A stretch of 64,000 nt of DNA from Phoma sp. XZ068 (taxonomy: Eukaryota; Ascomycota; Dothideomycetes; Pleosporales; Didymellaceae), in contig RBKR01000026.1 in NCBI GenBank assembly GCA_004835665.1, forward strand, positions 496,001 to 560,000. Direction: 5' to 3'. Below, piece by piece: positions 47,827-60,258 of the stretch. The notes under the pieces were generated by a model. It made no database searches and was not told the origin of the DNA. It saw only the letters and a program-made list of their open reading frames with translations. Within the stretch, counting starts at the first letter, position 1. Every line of letters begins with the position of its first letter. A program made the position numbers and the translations under genes.

Positions 47827-48530
47827 CTCTATATTATTAGAATAACTAGACTTTTTATTATTATAGTTATTATAACTAGTATTATAGTGCTTATTACTAT
47901 TATAAATATAACTATTAGGTTTTCTAAAAGATTTAATTCTTCTAGATTTGTCTAGTAGTTAGGATACTATATCCTCTATATTAATTTTACTATTAGTATT
48001 TGTTCTAATAGTTTGCATTATAATAGTAACAACATATTTATAATCTTTATTTAGATTATTTAATAATAGAGCTATAATAAACTTCTTAGGAAGAATAATT
48101 TCTCTAGATTCTAGATTATTAACTATTCTTTTAAAAGCATTTATATAGTCTTCTAGATTACCTTTATAGTAATCTAAAGTAGTATTAATTAATTCTTTAG
48201 ATAGAATAAATTCACTACTAAAGCCCTTTGCTCTATATAGATTTTCTAAAGTAATCTAAAAAGTATAAGGATTATTTATAAATCTAGTTTATAATAGAGG
48301 GCTATCTTCTAGCGCTAATTTAATAATAGCACTAGTTTTTAGAGCTTCTTCTTCTAGTTACTCTATATTACTACTATTATATTTAGCTAGATTACTAGCT
48401 AGATATCTAGTAAAGCCTTTATCTACTATAATAGCCTGTATTCTAATAGACTAAATATTATAGTTAGAACTACCTTTTAATTTAGGTATTTTAAAGGTAT
48501 CTTGTATTTTTATAGTATTTAATTGTTATT

Positions 48531-49796
48531 AATATAATATATAATAGTAGTTTAATAAACTAGCCTATAAATAAAGTAGATAAGTTACTTTATATAGATT
48601 ATAGTAATAAAGTTATTATAATAAAACCTTTAAGGTTTATAATAAATTTACTAGATTCTTATAATCTATTTTAGCTTTTTAGGCTTTTAACTATATAGAA
48701 AACTCTTAGAGTATTTCTACTCAAGCTTATAGAACGCTTATTATAATAAGTCTTATATCTAAATATTATAGGTACCTTATAGATAAGGTTGTATACCTAT
48801 TATTAAATAAGTCTAAGTCTATTATAGACTTTTATAGACTTATTTTATTAAGTAATATAGCCTAGTAGAGGTTATATACTTTATTTATTAATTTCCTTCT
48901 TAGTTCTACGCGTTATAGTCCTTATTAGTATAGAAACTATAAGTCTTGGCAAAAACTGCCTAACGCAAAACGCGTACTATTATATATATATATATATTCT
49001 AGTACTTTAATTAAATAATTCTCTAAGTATAAAAGCTTAAGACTAGTCTTAGAGGCTTTTTAATACTATAGTAGCTTATAGAAGTTACTAGAGTTATTAA
49101 ATAATTACTAAGAAGGCTTTTTTAACTAAGATATTAACACTTTAATAGTATATATCTTAGCTTATATAGTTAATAGTTTACTAATAAGTTATATATAGTA
49201 TATAACTATAGTAGTTACTGTCTCTACTAGCCCTAGGGTTTTTAGAGAGACTCTAGCTATTATAGTAATAATAATATATATAGCTTCTATAGTAGACTAA
49301 TTAGTATAATAGTATATTTTTGCAATAATATACTAAGTAATAGTAACTAATAGTAGTTTGCTAGACTACTATAAGCGTTACTATAGAGTATATTATAAGT
49401 ATAAATACTATAAGTATTTATTTTATAATATATAGTCTCTATAGCTTATACTATAACTATAGTATAGCTACTACCTAGTTTGTTCTTAGTTCTAGAGTCT
49501 ATCTAGAGCCGTGTTATATTATTACTAATATAACTACCCTATTGCCTTTTTTAGAGGTTTATATAGTAGCTTTAAATAAGCTTATATAAACTTAAAATAG
49601 TCTTATATAGGGTGTTAATTAGATAGAAATTAATGCTCTAGTATCTTAGATTACTCCTTATTACTAAGAATCTAAGGAACAGGGACTAATAGTAGAATAC
49701 TATTACTTACTAGACTATTAGTATAGTACTAGTAAGATTTAATTCTAGTATAGAATACTAGAATAATCCTAGATAGGAAGAGCTAGGCTTATAACC
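48531..49796. other. long leader of the Copia element, content unidentified
   Basis: About 1.27 kb lies between the 5' LTR and the gag start; Copia leaders are usually far shorter. It contains a small patch that escaped AT drift (GGCAAAAACTGCCTAACGC and AAACGCGTAC, 48,948-48,982; TCTACGCG near 48,903). An additional nested element is likely but could not be named. Confidence 0.5.
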
Positions 49797-50417
49797 TATA
49801 AAGAAAGTAGGTAGGGGGGTAATAAATATAAATAACTACTTTCTTCCTCTTCTTAGTAAGGGACCTAGATTACTAGGAAAAGATATTAATAATATAATTT
49901 AGCTTTATATTATAAAGCTAAATAATAGTATAGTTGTGTATTATACTATTATAGACAAGTAGTATAATATAGTCTTATAGTATAAGCAAATAATAGAATA
50001 TATTACTAGAGTTGCTAGGTACTTTCTAAATACTAGAGATATACTACTATATATATCTATAGTATTTAGCTATTTAGCCTTAGTAAAGAGTAAGATTTAT
50101 AACAATATACTATTTAACTCCTTTAACTCCTAAGAATTTATAATATAAGAATAGTAATCTTTAATACTATTTATTACTCCTCTTTTTAGTTTCTTACCCC
50201 TCTTTAGTAGTTAGAGCTAAAAGTAACACTATTACTAAAAGTTCCCTTGGCCCGAATACTAGGCCTAATTAGGTAATTTATACCTAATTATAACTACCTA
50301 TACTAGGGGAATAATATTCTACTTTTAAATATACACTATACCTAATAGAGAAATAAATAAATAAGAATATGCTTAACTTTACTAAAGTGTTTTTCTAAGT
50401 TACTTAGTAACTTTATA
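49797..50417 (-). repeat. 5' LTR of the Copia element (621 bp)
   Basis: Same length and boundaries as 43,404-44,024. The plus-strand end reads CTTTATA where the partner reads CTTTACA. CTAAGAAGCTTAACAG of a Gypsy RNase H follows directly. Confidence 0.92.
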
Positions 50418-51935
50418 CTAAGAAGCTTAACAGCTAATAGGTATAATAGTTTAAATTACTAGAGTAATATAAGTTTAAGATAATATATACTCTAGAAAAG
50501 AACAATGCAAGAGCTAATATACTAAGTTAATAATATAATCTTGCAGGAGAAAAAATAATTAAAAAATACGCTATCCTATAGATATATAAGGATAGGTTAC
50601 TAGGACTATCTTAATAGCTTAATAATATAATATAAGTTTAATAGGAATAATATATACCTATAGTAGTACTAGAGAAACTTTAAATAGAAATTATTATATA
50701 ATATTATAATAATCTACTTTATAGACACTCTAGTATAACATAAATAATAGAACTTATTAGATAACACTATAAGTTTAGCTATATAAAGGACAAGGTTACT
50801 AAATTTATTAAGAACTATATTAATTGCTAATAAAATAAGCATAGTACTTATATAAAATATAAAGAGATATAAGTAATAGAGCTACCTACAGCACTATAGA
50901 CAAATATTATAATAGATTTTATTATATAACTACTAATCTCTAAGGACTTTATTATAGAATATACCTATAACTTAATCTTTATTATAGTAGATAGGTTTAC
51001 TAAAGTAGTAGAAATAATACTATTTTAATATAGTTATACTATAGAGCAGCTTGCACAAGTATTTCTAGATAGGATTATTTATTACTATAGTATACTAGAA
51101 TTAATTATTAGTAATAGAGATAAGCTCTTTATATTAAATTATTAGACTATGCTTATAGTAGCTATTAGTACTAAGAAAAAGCTATTAACTATATATTATC
51201 TATAGACAGACAGACAAATAGAAAGAATAAATTAAACTATAGAAATATACTTAAGGATATATAGTAACTAAGAATAAGATAACTAGGTTTTGCTATTACC
51301 TATAGTATAGATTATATATAATAATAAACTATTAGAAGTAACAGGTATAACACTATTCTTTATAAATTATAGAAGACACCTAAATCTCTTTATAAGATCT
51401 CTTAATAGTAATATCTAAATAGATTTAGTAATAACCTTAGTATAAAGACTAAAGAAAGTATATTAGAAATTACTTAAAAATATTAATAAAGCTTAGTAAT
51501 AAGTAATCTCTTATATTAATTAGGAAAGAAAAACAGCACCTTAGCTAAAAAAAGAGGATAAAGTCTATCTCCTTATAAAAAACTTATAAATATAAAGACT
51601 AATAAAAAAACTAGACTATATTAAGGTTAGACTATTTTTTATTTCTAGGTAAATTAGCCCTATAAACTATTAACTTAAACTACTACAGGATGCTAGAATA
51701 TACTCTATATTCTATATATTACTATTAGAACTAGTAGACTCTAATATACTAATCTAGAAGGACTTCTACTACTAAGTTAAAGAAGAAACTAAGTAAGAAG
51801 TTAAAAAAATAATATAATATTAAAAGAAAGAATATAAGAATAAATACCTAGTTAAGTAGTTAGGATACCCTAACTTAGAAAATATATAGAAACCTTCTAT
51901 AAACCTTATAAACTACTAGTAGCTATTAAAGGAAT

Positions 51936-52439
51936 TTAAGACTAATTAAGAAGTGCTATATTAGCTTTCTAAGCCTTAATTAGCTACCCTTTAAAAGCAC
52001 TCTATATACTAGGCAATAGAGCTAGGCTAAATCTATCTAGAGAACTTTCTAAGAGAATTATCCTCTCCTCTAGCTCCTACTTAATAATACTTTATTTCTC
52101 TACTATAATTACTTTCTTTATATAATAATCTAGCAAATCTATTTATTAATATAACTACTTTTTATATATATATATAACCTGCAACTCTTCTAACGCCTTC
52201 TTAGAGGCCTTAAGTACTTTATTCTATACTTTATAACTTTCTTTTATCTATACCTATAGCTTCTCTTTCTTAGTCTCTAGATATTTAAACTCTAACTATA
52301 TTATATAAATATTATAATACTACCTATACTTTAAACATTTGCTGTATTTTCTAGAACAAATATAAACTTTATATACTTACTTATACTTTTTATAGGTTAA
52401 ATACTTCTTTACTATAATCTCTTTAAAGGACTTAATAAA
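51936..52439 (-). pseudogene. opposite-strand Cys-rich/coiled-coil ORF relic of Gypsy A2
   Basis: Second copy of the frame described at 34,141-34,644, antisense to its element, with identical 504-nt length. It overlaps the end of the chromodomain frame tail-to-tail by a few codons. Stops are TAA/TAG only, at the same kinds of position. Confidence 0.6.
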
Positions 52440-52580
52440 TTTATATAGGCAGTAATAATAGGCTAAACTTAACTTAGTAGGATATTTAGGTATTATTAAG
52501 AAGACATACTATTAAATAAGGAGGGGCCTATATTATATAAACTAAGCTTAAGAGACTAAGCTAAGATAGGAAGAGAATAG

Positions 52581-52960
52581 TATTATAATTTTAGAGAATA
52601 CTAAATAAAGGTTAATAATTATAGGCTAAGTATAGTATAGTTAAACTATATAGGAGAAAGTATTATAAGTAAGTATAAATAATAAGTATTATTAGTTACT
52701 ACTTAGGTAATAATATAAAGTTATATATATAATTAGTCTTAGTATAATTAGTATAATTAGTAATTAGTATAATTAGTAATTAGTATAATTAATAATTAGT
52801 ATAATTAGTAGCTATTATAATACTAAGCACTATATATATCCCTTTAGTATATAGTATATAGGAATACAACCCTTATAGTTTATATTTAACCTAATTAATA
52901 TACTTTATTATTAGAACTCTACCTATATATTAAGATAGACAGATTAACTATCTATACTTC
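52581..52960 (+). repeat. truncated 3' LTR of Gypsy A2
   Basis: Starts TATTATAATTTTAGAGAATAC and matches the A1 LTRs for about 380 of 544 bp. It breaks at CTATACTTC, where a B-type LTR begins. The missing 3' part is not found later in the window. Confidence 0.82.
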
Positions 52961-53445
52961 TATTATAATCTTAGAGAATAAGGTGCAGTATAATAAAGTT
53001 ATAGTTATAGATTAATAGTATAGAGCTAGAAATACTATATAATATCTTATAATCTTATAGGAACAAACTATACTAAGAGTATAAGATAGTATAAGATACT
53101 ATATATATATCCTATAGAAAACTATAAACTACTTATAGAAACTATAGGGCCTTCTATAGGACTTTATAGGATATTATAAGAAATATAGAATACTCTTTAG
53201 TATATAGCAATTAGGAACACTGCCCTTATAGTATTATATTTAACCTTATTAATTAACTTTATTATTAGAACTTAACTTAACTTTTAAGCTAGATAAGTTA
53301 ACTATCTATACTACTTATTATTAACTCTATAGTTATTATAGTATTTTACTAGGTATCTATACTAACCCTCTCCTATACTAGTACTTATTCTAGAGAACTA
53401 ACCTTAGAAGTATTTATAAGCTTTACTTAGTTTATAACCTTAATA
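52961..53445 (+). repeat. 5' LTR of Gypsy X (485 bp)
   Basis: TATTATAATC...AACCTTAATA. Same length as the inverted copy at 55,834-56,318; the copy at 59,775-60,258 is one base shorter. Confidence 0.88.
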
Positions 53446-55833
53446 TTTTAAATACCTCTAAGATAAGTACTACTTTAAGAACTAGAGTTACTCCTACTAG
53501 CTTATACTCTAATATTAATATAATAGAAGAAACTATTACTACTAATACTATTAATATTAAGTAACCTAATCTTTATAAGGGAGACTATAGTAAGCTAGAT
53601 AACTAGTTAATATAATAGGACCTATTCTTTATATTCTAAGAAGATAAGGTAGAAGCTAAGAAAAGAGTTACTTTAGTAGCTAGCTATATATATAGAAAAG
53701 TATTTACCTAGATTAAACTTTTTATTTAACTCTATAGTAAGGATAACACTCCTAATAAGGTTAATATATAAATAGAAGACTTTAATACCTTTAAGGATAA
53801 GATCTACCTAATCTTTAGAGTCTTAAATAAACTTACTATTACTAGACAAGATATCTAATATATTTATTAAACCTAATCTACTACTAATTATACTACTAAG
53901 TTCTAGCAACTTATAGCTAATATAGACTAGGATAACACTATATTAACTATAATATTTTATTAAGAACTTAAACCTAAAATAAAAGAAGAACTAATATATA
54001 CTAGTGCAAGTATAGAAACCTTAGACAACCTTATTAACATAGTAATTAACCTTAATATTAAACTATATAAGCTCTAATAAGAGCTATATAATAATCTATA
54101 TACTTAAGCTATAGGCTAGCTATCTTAACTATAATATAACTAATAGAATAGCTATACTTATTATAGTAACTATAGAAATAACTACTAACCTAATATAGGT
54201 TACTATATTTATAGTAATATATAGAGTAGGTACTATAGACCTAAGGCAATAGACCTATCTAATATAAATAAGGAACTAATAACTATAAAACTATAATAGA
54301 ATAAAAAGAAGAGATATAATAATAATAAGAGTAATAAGGACTAGACCTATTATAACTATAGTAAACTAGACTACTTTACTAGAGACTATTAATAGAATAA
54401 AGTATTTTAATAAATTAATATATTAGCTAGCAGGCTAGATAGTAAGGATACTAGTAATAAATAGAAAATTCTTACTAATAGAATTAGATAACTTATAGAA
54501 GATCTAGAGTTAGGATATAATAAAGATATTAACTAGAGGTTATATATAAACTAGTACCTAAGAGGTTATAGGTATATAAACACCCTTATAGCTATAAAAC
54601 TATAATTATATAAATATTAAGGGAAGAATATCTTAAACTCCTAGAGGCTTTTAATATAGCTATAACCTTATACTATAGGCCTATAGCAACCTAGACACCT
54701 AACACTAAGGATAATATACTATAACTACCTAGATAATACCTAGAGGATAATAAAGATTAGGATAAGCTAGTATATTCTACTATAGTATAATATAGGGTAT
54801 AATATAATATATATTATTAAGAATATAAGTAATATAAAGCTAAGAAAGCTAATAATAAAGCCTATGCTAAGTTATACTAGAACCTAATTATCCCCTCTAT
54901 TAAGGTAGATAATAATAAGGAAAATTAGTATAACAAGTTATATAAGAAATACTAATAATATTATTAACTAGAAGTATATTAGAACTAGGATAATAATTAC
55001 CTAGAACCTAATTATAGCCTAGACTTAAGAAACCTATACTATAGAGCACTATTATAGACAGTATACTACTATAATAGATACTAGATATATTATTTAGAGA
55101 AGCTTAATTTAGAATAGTTCCTAAAGAGATATTTATATAAACTATAATAAGAAGATTATAAGAAGGACTACTATATACTATACCTAATAAATAAATATAA
55201 TAACTAATACTTTCTTAGCTAGAACAAGTCTAAGTATAAATAATAAGGATTAGTAGTAAATAAGTAATACTTTAATTAGTATTAGCAGACCTGCCTTAAC
55301 CTCTACTATAAGACCTATAAAGAAAAGAAGTAAAGTAATAGCTTTAGATAAGAGAATCCTTTTTTAAGGCAGCGCTAGTAGACACTAGGGATTAATCTAT
55401 TAATAGTATTAAAGGTAATTACTAACTAATTAAGTTACCTATTAAGGTAAATAGAAGATAGATAAAGGCACTCTTAGACTCTAGAGTATAGTCTAATTAT
55501 ATCTCTTTATAAGTAGTATAGCTAGCTAAACTACACTCTACTTAAAAGATAATACTTTACCTACTTAGAGTAGCTAATAGAGAACTAATACTAGAAGAAT
55601 CTAAGATTATATATAAGGTAACTATAGTACCCCTCTAGATCTATAGATACTATAAGAAAATAACTCTAGATACTTTTAAGATAGCTACTTATAATATTAT
55701 ATTAGAACTTCCCTAGTTAAGAAAGTATAATCTAGATATTAATTAGAAGAATTAATAGCTTTTATTAAGTTAATATAGATATAGTACTACTATATTATAG
55801 CCTGTATAGTTTATAATATAACTAGTAGATAAG
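52961..55833 (+). mobile_element. Gypsy X (subfamily B), left half: LTR, gag, protease
   Basis: A 485-bp LTR (52,961-53,445) is followed by gag (to about 54,500; zinc knuckle about 54,345-54,400) and a protease relic (ALLDSRVQSNYIS for LLDSGAQSNYIS, about 55,460-55,520). The element ends abruptly at ...CTAGTAGATAAG (55,833), where an inverted LTR starts. The intact continuation AAGGAGATTAATAATATC seen in element Y (62,650) is found, inverted, at 59,774. Inserted into the A2 LTR. Confidence 0.85.
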
Positions 55834-56318
55834 TATTAAGGTTATAAACTAAGTAAAGCTTATAAATACTTCTAAGGTTAGTTCTCTAGAATAAGTGCTA
55901 GTATAGGAGGGGGTTAGTATAGATACCTAGTAAAACACTATAATAACTATAGGGTTAATAATAAGTAGTATAGATAGTTAATCTGTCTAGCTTAAAAGTT
56001 AGGTTAAGTTCTAATAATAAAGTTAATTAATAAGGTTAAATATAATACTATAAGGGCAGTATTCCTATTTGCTATATACTAAGAAGTATTCTATATTTCT
56101 TATAATGTCCTATAAAGTTCTATAGGAGGCCCTGTAGTTTCTATAAGTAGTTTATAGTTTCTATAGGATATATATATAGTGTCTTATACTATCTTATACT
56201 CTTAGTGTAGTTTGTTTCTATAGGATTATAGGATGTTATATAGCCTTCTTAGCCCTGCACTATTAATCTATAACTATAACTTTGTTTATACTATACCTCT
56301 TCCTCTAAGATTATAATA
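55834..56318 (-). repeat. Gypsy B LTR at the inversion joint (485 bp)
   Basis: On the plus strand it starts TATTAAGGTTATAAAC and ends GATTATAATA. Opposite in orientation to the LTRs at 52,961 and 59,775. Confidence 0.88.
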
Positions 56319-56474
56319 CTATCCTCTTTCTTTATAGTTTATATCCTTATAAACTAATAAATAGTTTTCTAAAGTACCTAAGCTTAACACACAATAGGAA
56401 CCTAAATTAATAATATTAGATATCTTGCTATAGTTGCCTGCAAGTACTATATAAAGAAGAACTTACCTTATAAG

Positions 56475-56906
56475 ATGTCTTTGTTATATAAGAAGTATAG
56501 AAATTATAAATATAATAGAATAAAGAAGTATAAGCCTATAGATTTACCTATTCCTAACTTCTCTAAAATTAATAATAAGATATTGCGTCTAGAAGAAATA
56601 GAAGATAAGGCTGCTAAAGCTAAGGAAGCTATAATAGCTACCTTATAGGCTGCCTATGCTAAATTAAACAGGGTGTATAAATAAAAGAAATTTCTAAAGT
56701 GTTATAAACAATAATAGTTTAATATAAGTGCCTAATTTGTTAAGAATATAGAGCACTTAGAGTAATAAGAGTTATTACTTAATAACATTACTATGCTTAA
56801 GAATAGGTTAATACCTAGTTTACTTACACTAGACTAGGTAATATATTCTCCTCCTTTAGACTCTAATACTGCTAATACTAGTATAACAGCTAGTAGCAGT
56901 TTATAA
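56475..56906 (+). pseudogene. opposite-strand Cys-rich/coiled-coil ORF relic of Gypsy X
   Basis: Antisense to its element, between 3' LTR and chromodomain, in the same place as the A-type copies but with different sequence. ATG at 56,475 starts MSLLYKKYRNYKYNRIKKYK, where Tyr codons probably replace a Cys cluster. A coiled coil follows (LRLEEIEDKAAKAKEA, then ATLQAAYAKLNRVYKQKKFL), then a Leu/Glu-rich region (IEHLEQQELLLNN with TAA read as Gln) and a Ser/Thr-rich end. The frame holds for 143 codons, broken only by TAA/TAG. No known function. Confidence 0.6.
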
Positions 56907-59774
56907 GGTTTATTAATAGTTTTTATATATTTTCTAAGTTAGAATATCCTAACTACTTAACTAGGTATTTGTCTTTACGTCCTTTTTTTTAATATTATAT
57001 TATTTTTTTAACTTCCTACTTAGTTTCTTTCTTAACCTAGTAGTAAAAGTCCTTCTAGATTAGTATATTAGGATCTACTAGTTCTAATAGTAATATATAG
57101 AATATAGGGTATATTCTAGTATCCTATAGTAGTTTAAGTTAATAGTTTATAGGGCTAATTTGCCTAGAAATAAAAAATAGTCTAACCTTAATATAATCTA
57201 GTTTTTTTATTAGTCTTTGTGTTTATAAGTTTTTTATAAGGAGATAGACTTTATCCCCCTCTTTTAGCTAAGGTGCTGTTTTTCTTTTCTAATTAATATA
57301 AGAGATTGCTTATTACTAAGCTTTGTTAATATTTTTAAGTAATTTCTAGTATACTTTCTTTAGTCTTTATACTAAGGTTATTACTAAATCTATTTAGATA
57401 TTACTATTAAGAGATCTTATAAAGAGATTTAGATATCTTCTATAATTTGTAAAGAACAGCATTATACCTATTACTTCTAATAATTTATTATTATATATAA
57501 TCTGTGCTATAGGTAATAGCAAGACCTAGTTATCTTACTTCTAGTTGCTGTATATCCTTAAGTATATTTCTATAGTCTAATTTATTCTTTCTATCTGTCT
57601 GTCTATTTATAGGTAATATATAGTTAATAGCTTTTTCTTAGTACTAATAGCTACTATAAGTATAGTCTAATAGTTTAATATAAAGAGCTTATCTCTATTA
57701 CTAATAATTAATTCTAGTATACTATAGTAATAGATAATCCTATCTAGAAATACTTATATAAGCTGCTCTGTAGTATAACTATATTAAAATAGTATTATTT
57801 CTACTACTTTAGTAAACCTATCTACTATAACAAAGATTAAGTTATAGGTATATCCTATAACAGGGTCCTTAGAGATAGGTAGTTGTATAATAAAATCTAT
57901 TATAATATTTATCTATAGTGCTGTTAGTAGCTCTATTACTTATATTTCTCTATACTTTATATATATACTATGCTTGTTCTGTTAGTAATTAATATAGTTC
58001 TTAATAAACTTAGTAACCTTGTTCTTTATATAGCTAAACTTATAGTGTTATCTAATAAGTTCTATTGTTTATATTATACTAGGGTGTCTATAAAGCAGGT
58101 TATTATAATAATAGCTTATAATTTTATTCTCTAATTTCTCTAGTACCTTTATAGGTATATACTATTCCTATTAAACTTATATTATATTATTAAGCTGCTA
58201 AGATAGTTCTAACAACCTATCTTTATTAACTCTAAGTATAGTAAACTAATTAATAGTTTTTTCTCTAGCTAGATTATATTATCTGCTAAGTATATTAGCT
58301 CTACTATTATCTTTTCCTAGAGTATATAGTATTTTAAACTTGTATTATCCTAATAGCTTAGACTAGTATACTTATTATTAGTTAAGTGTCTTAGTAGTAG
58401 TAAAGTATACTAGGTTCTTATAGTTAGTATAAATAGTAAGTTCTAAGCAACTTTCTGCATAGATTCTCTAATATTCTAGGGCTAATATAATAGCTAGTAA
58501 CTCCTTATTATATATATTATATTACTCCTCTAGTCCTAAGAACTTCCTAGAGTAGTAGGTAATTAAGTGCTATTGTCTATCTTGTTCTTATATAGTATAA
58601 GCTCCTAATACTAAATCTAAAGTATCTATCTTAATTTAAAGTAGCTTTCTACTCTTAAATATAATTATTATAGGTAGCTTAATATAGGACTATTTAAGTA
58701 ACTAAAAGGTATCCTTTTATACTTATTTCTACTTAAATAGTGTATTCTTCTATATAAGCTTTATAAGTAGTAAGGCCTTAAGTAAGTAATTCTTAATAAA
58801 GTATTAGTTAAAGTTAATAAATCCTAGAAATTCCTAAATTCTCTTAAGAGAGGTAGGAGTTAGCTAATTCTTTATAACCTAAATCTTTATTTTACTTATC
58901 TTAACTTTATATCTTCCTATAATATAGCTAAGAAATTCTACTTCTTTCTTATACTATTTATACTTCTTAGGTTTAAGTTAAAGATCTGCCTTTCTAAGAT
59001 ATTCTAACACTTCTCTAATATAGTAAATATATTCTTTTAGTATTATTAAATATACTAGGATATTATTAAGGTATACTACTACTATAATATCTAAGTATAC
59101 TCTTAATATATTATTAATAAGGGCCTAATATATAGCTAGTGTATTAGTAAGCCTAAATAGTATTACTATATACTTATAGTAACTATAGTATATTCTAAAT
59201 ATAGTCTTCTATTCTTTACCTTTCTTTATATATATAAGGTTATATGCTCTATATAAATTAAGTATAGTAAAGTATTATACTCTAGATAATTAATCCTATA
59301 GTTCCTTAATATTTAGTAATAGGTACTAATTTTTAATTATAATATTATTAAGTTTCTAGTAGTTAATATATATTTATAATTTACTATTTTTCTTTAGTAT
59401 AAAGAAGACTAGGAATCCTGCTAGTAATTCTAATTCTTATATAAATTCTTTCCTAAAGTTCTTATTAATATATTCCTTAAGTATACTAAGTTCCTTCTTA
59501 GATATTCTATATATAGGCCTAAAAGGTAGTTCCTTTCCTTTCTAGAGCTTAATCTTATAGTCCTAGGGTTTATACTATAGTAATACCTTTATAGTCTTCT
59601 TATTATAAAAGAGTTCTATATAACTCTTATATTTATCTAGAATATTAGAAGGTATACTATTCTTCTTCTTAACTATTACTTTATAACTAGTAGGGTGTTC
59701 TACATCTATATAGTTAACTACTCTATCTTAGTATATCTTATATATTAAAGAGATATTATTAATCTTCTTCTTAT

Positions 59775-60258
59775 TATTATAATCTTAGAGGAAGAGGTAT
59801 AGTATAATAAAGTTATAGTTATAGATTAATAGTATAGGGCTAAGAAGGCTATATAACGTCCTATAATCCTATAGAAACAAACTATACTAAGAGTATAAGA
59901 TAGTATAAGACACTATATATATATTCTATAGAAACTATAAACTACTTATAGAAACTATAGGGCCTTCTATAGGACTTTATAGGATATTATAAGAAGTATA
60001 GGACACTCTTTAGTATATAGCAAATAAGAATACTGCCCTTATAGTATTATATTTAACCTTATTAATTAACTTTGTTATTAGAACTTAACTTAACTTTTAA
60101 GCTAGACAGATTAACTATCTGTACTACTTATTATTAACCCTATAGTTATTATAGTGTTTTACTAGGTATCTATACTAACCCCCTCCTATACTAGTACTTA
60201 TCCTAGAGAACTAACCTTAGAAGTATTTATAAGCTTTACTTAGTTTATAACCTTAATA
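59775..60258 (+). repeat. 5' LTR of Gypsy Y
   Basis: TATTATAATCTTAGAGGAAG...ACCTTAATA, followed by TTTTAAACACC. CTTAT directly precedes it. Confidence 0.88.

Larger units (their letters stand above)
43404..50417 (-). mobile_element. full-length Ty1/Copia retrotransposon (7,014 bp), degenerate
   Basis: Two 621-bp LTRs (43,404-44,024 and 49,797-50,417) bracket a minus-strand internal region. Order on that strand: 5' LTR, a primer-site-like GGTTATAAGC directly inside, an unusually long leader (49,796 to about 48,530), gag (about 48,530-47,620) with zinc knuckle, protease (about 47,600), integrase (about 47,100-46,300; APYTP then LPRYL relics), reverse transcriptase (about 45,900-44,900; AFPNANIDIDNIYLQLPIG, and HVNNILVFA in place of YVDDILVFA), RNase H (about 44,560-44,150; SSAEAEYIALKEA intact). 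A purine tract (AAGGGGGTG) precedes the 3' LTR. The domain order IN before RT is Copia-specific. No 5-bp target duplication: flanks are ATTCT and CTAAG. Confidence 0.92.
50418..52960 (+). mobile_element. Gypsy A2, 3' fragment (RNase H, integrase, chromodomain, LTR)
   Basis: Begins inside RNase H (KFKIIYTLEKNNARANILS, matching the PGKxNxxADxLSR end of Gypsy RNase H). Integrase follows, with its GPF/Y-like tail (DYIKVRLFFISRQI), then the chromodomain (YLVKQLGYPNLENTQKPS, about 51,860-51,930, reading TAG as former CAG/TGG). An LTR of the 544-bp A type begins at 52,581 and is cut at 52,960 by the LTR of the next element. The 5' half of this element is missing; the other side of the Copia carries a C-type element instead. 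Confidence 0.87.
55834..59774 (-). mobile_element. Gypsy X right half, inverted: RT, RNase H, integrase, chromodomain, LTR
   Basis: Read downward from 59,774: ATAAGAAGAAGATTAATAATATC continues the break of the left half at 55,833. Reverse transcriptase follows (about 59,770-58,800; VVYLNNILV for YxDD), RNase H (about 58,800-58,300), integrase (about 58,200-57,000), chromodomain (about 57,000-56,910) and an LTR (56,318-55,834). The plus-strand joints carry ATAAG (55,829-33) and CTTAT (59,770-74), a 5-bp target duplication in inverted arrangement. The LTR at 55,834-56,318 is probably a recombinant. Confidence 0.85.
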
